From NCBI GenBank assembly GCA_030037405.1, contig JASHRK010000190.1:1-7008 (forward strand): a DNA stretch of 7,008 bases, written 5' to 3'. A model generated the notes under the pieces. That model saw only the letters and a program-made list of their open reading frames with translations, was not told the origin of the DNA and ran no database searches. Source of the stretch: Acidimicrobiales bacterium. Lineage in GTDB: Bacteria > Actinomycetota > Acidimicrobiia > Acidimicrobiales > Bog-793. Made by a program: the position numbers and the translations under genes. This document shows positions 4,937-7,008 of this stretch, in pieces; the stretch's first letter is position 1; each line of letters opens with the position of its first letter.

Positions 4937-7008
4937 TCAGAATCCGAGCTCGTCGAGCAACGCGACGGCGGCGTCGGTGAAGGTGACCGAACGGGCGTGC
5001 TCGCGCCCGGCTCCCGCCACCGACTGGCGCAGGGCGCCGTCGGTGAGGAGGCGCTCAAGCTCTGAGGCGAGCTCGCCCGGCGTGCAGTCGCTCGAGACCT
5101 TGGCGACAGTTCCAGCCGGCAGGTCGCCCAGCCAGCCGACGTCCGAGACGATGGTGGCGAGCCCGGACGACAGGCACTCGGCCGTCGCGGCCGAGGCCTC
5201 TCCGAAGAAACCCTCCCGTAGCTGAACAGCCACGACTGCTTCGCCGAGGAAGCGGAGATATTCGCTCCTCTCCAGCTCACCCGTGACGGCGACCCGATCT
5301 GCCACGCCGAGGAGGGCCGCTCGAGCTCGGAGCTCGCCGGCGAGGGCGTCGCTGACCGGTCCGACGAAGGCAAGCCGCACCGCCAGGCGTCGTCTCGTTA
5401 CAAGGTCGGCGACCGCCTCCAAGGTGCTGAAGGGACGCTTGGTGGGATCGACGATGCCAAAGCAGGCGACGAGCGGGTCACGGGCGCCGGCGGCGAGCCT
5501 TGCCTCCTCCTCGGCCCGTGCCCGCGCAACTGCGGCATTCTCGGTAGGGCTGAGCTGATCGAGGGCGAAGGGAAGAACGCCGAGCCGCCCGCGCAGCTCA
5601 GTGCCGACCTGCGACTCGGCGAGGCGCAGTGCCGCCTCCGACGAGACGAGCACTCGCTCGGAGTGATCGAGGACGTCGCGGAGGTAGGGGTAGTCGGGCT
5701 TTGACAGCCCTCCGCCCGGCACCGTTGCCGGCACGCCACTCGGCAGAGCCCCGGGCACGTGGGACGACAGCCGCACGAGACCGCTCAGGAGCACCTCGTG
5801 GCAGACGACGGTTCCGGGTCGGCGCCACAGGGAGGCGAGAGCCGTTGCGTGCCACTCCGAGTTGCCGAGGACGTAGACGACGCGGTCGTAGCCGCCGATA
5901 GCGCCGTCGACGGTGCGGAAGCCGCGGGCGTCCCTCAAGTCCTCGCTCGCAAGGGGGGGAGCGAGGGCTCCGAGCCGGTCGCGCCCGTCGGCGAAGCAGT
6001 CGACGCGAAAGGGCCCGACAATGCCCACCGGCAGCGGGCGGCGGGCGCCAACGGCCCGGAGAGCCGTGACGAGAGAGGCGCTGTAGTCGGCGACGCCGCT
6101 TCGTGTGGGGGGGAACGGCGAGACGAAAGCCAGACGACCCCTCGCCTTGCAGGCTGGTCTTGGTCGGTGTTCGAAACGATCGAGCACCTCTGCGACACGC
6201 CTAGCCACCGTGTCCCATCCGAGCACCCTGCCGGCCGCGCCGGCGAGCACCGAGCCACGCACCTCCTCGTCTGTGAGGCAGCGCTCGAGCGTGCGACCGA
6301 TGTCCGCGGCGTGCGTCGGATCGAAACGAGCGCGAGCATCGCCTACGAGCTCGTCGAGCGGCGGGCGGTCCGAGACGGCAGCCACGGCTCCGCAGGCGAG
6401 TGCTTCGGCGACGGGAAGCCCGTAGCCTTCGGCGAGAGAGGGGAAGGCGAGGAGCTCTGTCGCCTGGTAGAGCGCGAGCAGCGTCTCGTCGCTCACGGCT
6501 CCGGTGAAGACGACGGCTCCGAGGATCCCGGCCTGCCGGGCGACGTGGGCGTGGTGGTTGGCGACGGCAGGAGGGAGCCGGCCCACGATCACGAGCTGCA
6601 GCCGCTCGCGCAGGTAGGGAGGGAGCCTTGCGAAGCCTTCGAGCAGCCCATCGACGTTCTTCCTGCCGTCGCTGCCGGCGGGATAGAGGACGAAGGGACC
6701 GCCTATCTCCTGGAGCTCAGAGGCGACGAAGGCCAGTGCCTGCTGGCGGGAGTCCGGCGGCCCGAACTTGGACGAGACGCCGGTGCCGACCACGTGGCAA
6801 CGTTTGCGCTCGACGCCTGCGAGCTCGACGGCGTCGGCGATGGCGGAGCTCGAGATGCCGAGGAGGGCGTCGGCGTGGCGCAGCACCTCCAGGCGGGCGT
6901 GGTAGCGGCGGCTCTGGGCCGGATGGGATAGGTAGACGTCGGGGAACCTGAGCGGGATGAGGTCGTAGACGACGGCGCAGTAGGCGAGCCCGAGCCGGTC
7001 GACGAACT
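4937..7008 (-). CDS. Tandem double GT4 glycosyltransferase (5' partial)
   Basis: The frame is open to the window edge, giving 689 visible residues. The GTG at 6886 is not the start, because the 40 residues before it (containing AVVYDLIPLRFPDVY) are typical GT4 sequence. Module 1 (visible residues 1 to about 280) has the ISSSAIAD segment, then AGSDGRKNVDGLLEGF with R115/K116, and EGYGLPVAE giving E193-x7-E201. A short basic linker (about 280-290) leads to module 2 (about 290-689). Module 2 opens again like a GT4 N-terminus (LAFVSPFPPTRSGVADYS) and has YVLGNSEWH (about 378-386) and CHEVLLSGL. It also has FGIVDPTKRP with K523/R524, and GEASAATAE, in which the two Glu (603, 610) are six rather than seven residues apart. 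Each module has its own donor site, so the protein probably adds two sugars in succession to a lipid-linked glycan. Both activities are inferred. It ends at 4937 with no downstream gene on its strand. Confidence 0.88.
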   Translation of the reverse strand, partial: FVDRLGLAYCAVVYDLIPLRFPDVYLSHPAQSRRYHARLEVLRHADALLGISSSAIADAVELAGVERKRCHVVGTGVSSKFGPPDSRQQALAFVASELQEIGGPFVLYPAGSDGRKNVDGLLEGFARLPPYLRERLQLVIVGRLPPAVANHHAHVARQAGILGAVVFTGAVSDETLLALYQATELLAFPSLAEGYGLPVAEALACGAVAAVSDRPPLDELVGDARARFDPTHAADIGRTLERCLTDEEVRGSVLAGAAGRVLGWDTVARRVAEVLDRFEHRPRPACKARGRLAFVSPFPPTRSGVADYSASLVTALRAVGARRPLPVGIVGPFRVDCFADGRDRLGALAPPLASEDLRDARGFRTVDGAIGGYDRVVYVLGNSEWHATALASLWRRPGTVVCHEVLLSGLVRLSSHVPGALPSGVPATVPGGGLSKPDYPYLRDVLDHSERVLVSSEAALRLAESQVGTELRGRLGVLPFALDQLSPTENAAVARARAEEEARLAAGARDPLVACFGIVDPTKRPFSTLEAVADLVTRRRLAVRLAFVGPVSDALAGELRARAALLGVADRVAVTGELERSEYLRFLGEAVVAVQLREGFFGEASAATAECLSSGLATIVSDVGWLGDLPAGTVAKVSSDCTPGELASELERLLTDGALRQSVAGAGREHARSVTFTDAAVALLDELGF

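Noticed and set aside
6884..6886. GTG as the start of the tandem GT4 gene
   Set aside because: The 40 codons before it encode conserved GT4 sequence (YDLIPLRFPDVY), so the true start lies beyond the window.
5759..6931. Long plus-strand open frame (390 codons) opposite the tandem GT4 gene
   Set aside because: The opposite strand encodes two conserved GT4 modules with donor-site motifs. The plus-strand translation shows no motif and is a high-GC shadow.

Overview
The window is GC-rich and densely coding, with GTG starts, a 4-nt stop/start overlap and long open shadow frames opposite the real genes, all of which fit an actinobacterium. The best clue to lineage is the C-terminal part of the large secreted protein. 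It is built from units of the type VVGIAA-P-G-GYW-(10 residues)-VYAFG, which I associate with secreted proteins of Acidimicrobiia (Acidimicrobiales). That placement is an inference from memory and was not searched.

Layout: (1) 1-316, plus strand, the C-terminal end of a GT2-type glycosyltransferase cut by the window edge. (2) 338-2716, minus strand, a 792-residue exported protein with a signal peptide, an N-terminal PQQ/FG-GAP-like propeller (about eight blades) and a second C-terminal propeller-like domain of six short repeats. (3) A 76-bp divergent gap. (4) 2793-3965, plus strand, a complete GT4 glycosyltransferase. (5) 3962-4831, plus strand, translationally coupled to it, a 289-residue protein that looks like only the N-terminal half of a GT-B glycosyltransferase. 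(6) A 105-bp convergent gap holding two strong dyad structures. (7) 4937-7008, minus strand, a very large protein running off the window edge, made of two complete GT4 modules fused in tandem.

Taken together this is a piece of a surface-glycan assembly locus (capsule, exopolysaccharide, O-antigen-like polymer or S-layer/cell-wall glycan). One GT2, one GT4, one orphan GT-B half and one double GT4 would each add sugars on the cytoplasmic side. The exported two-propeller protein would act outside the membrane, perhaps binding or organising the glycan or its carrier; its role is unknown. No polymerase, flippase, nucleotide-sugar enzyme, transposase, tRNA, rRNA or CRISPR array is visible, so the glycan cannot be identified from this window.

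The observations most worth a second look are the double-propeller protein with its apparent circular closure, the orphan GT-B half coupled to a complete GT4, the atypical E-x6-E motif in the second module of the fused GT4, and a 40-bp near-perfect palindrome between two convergent genes.
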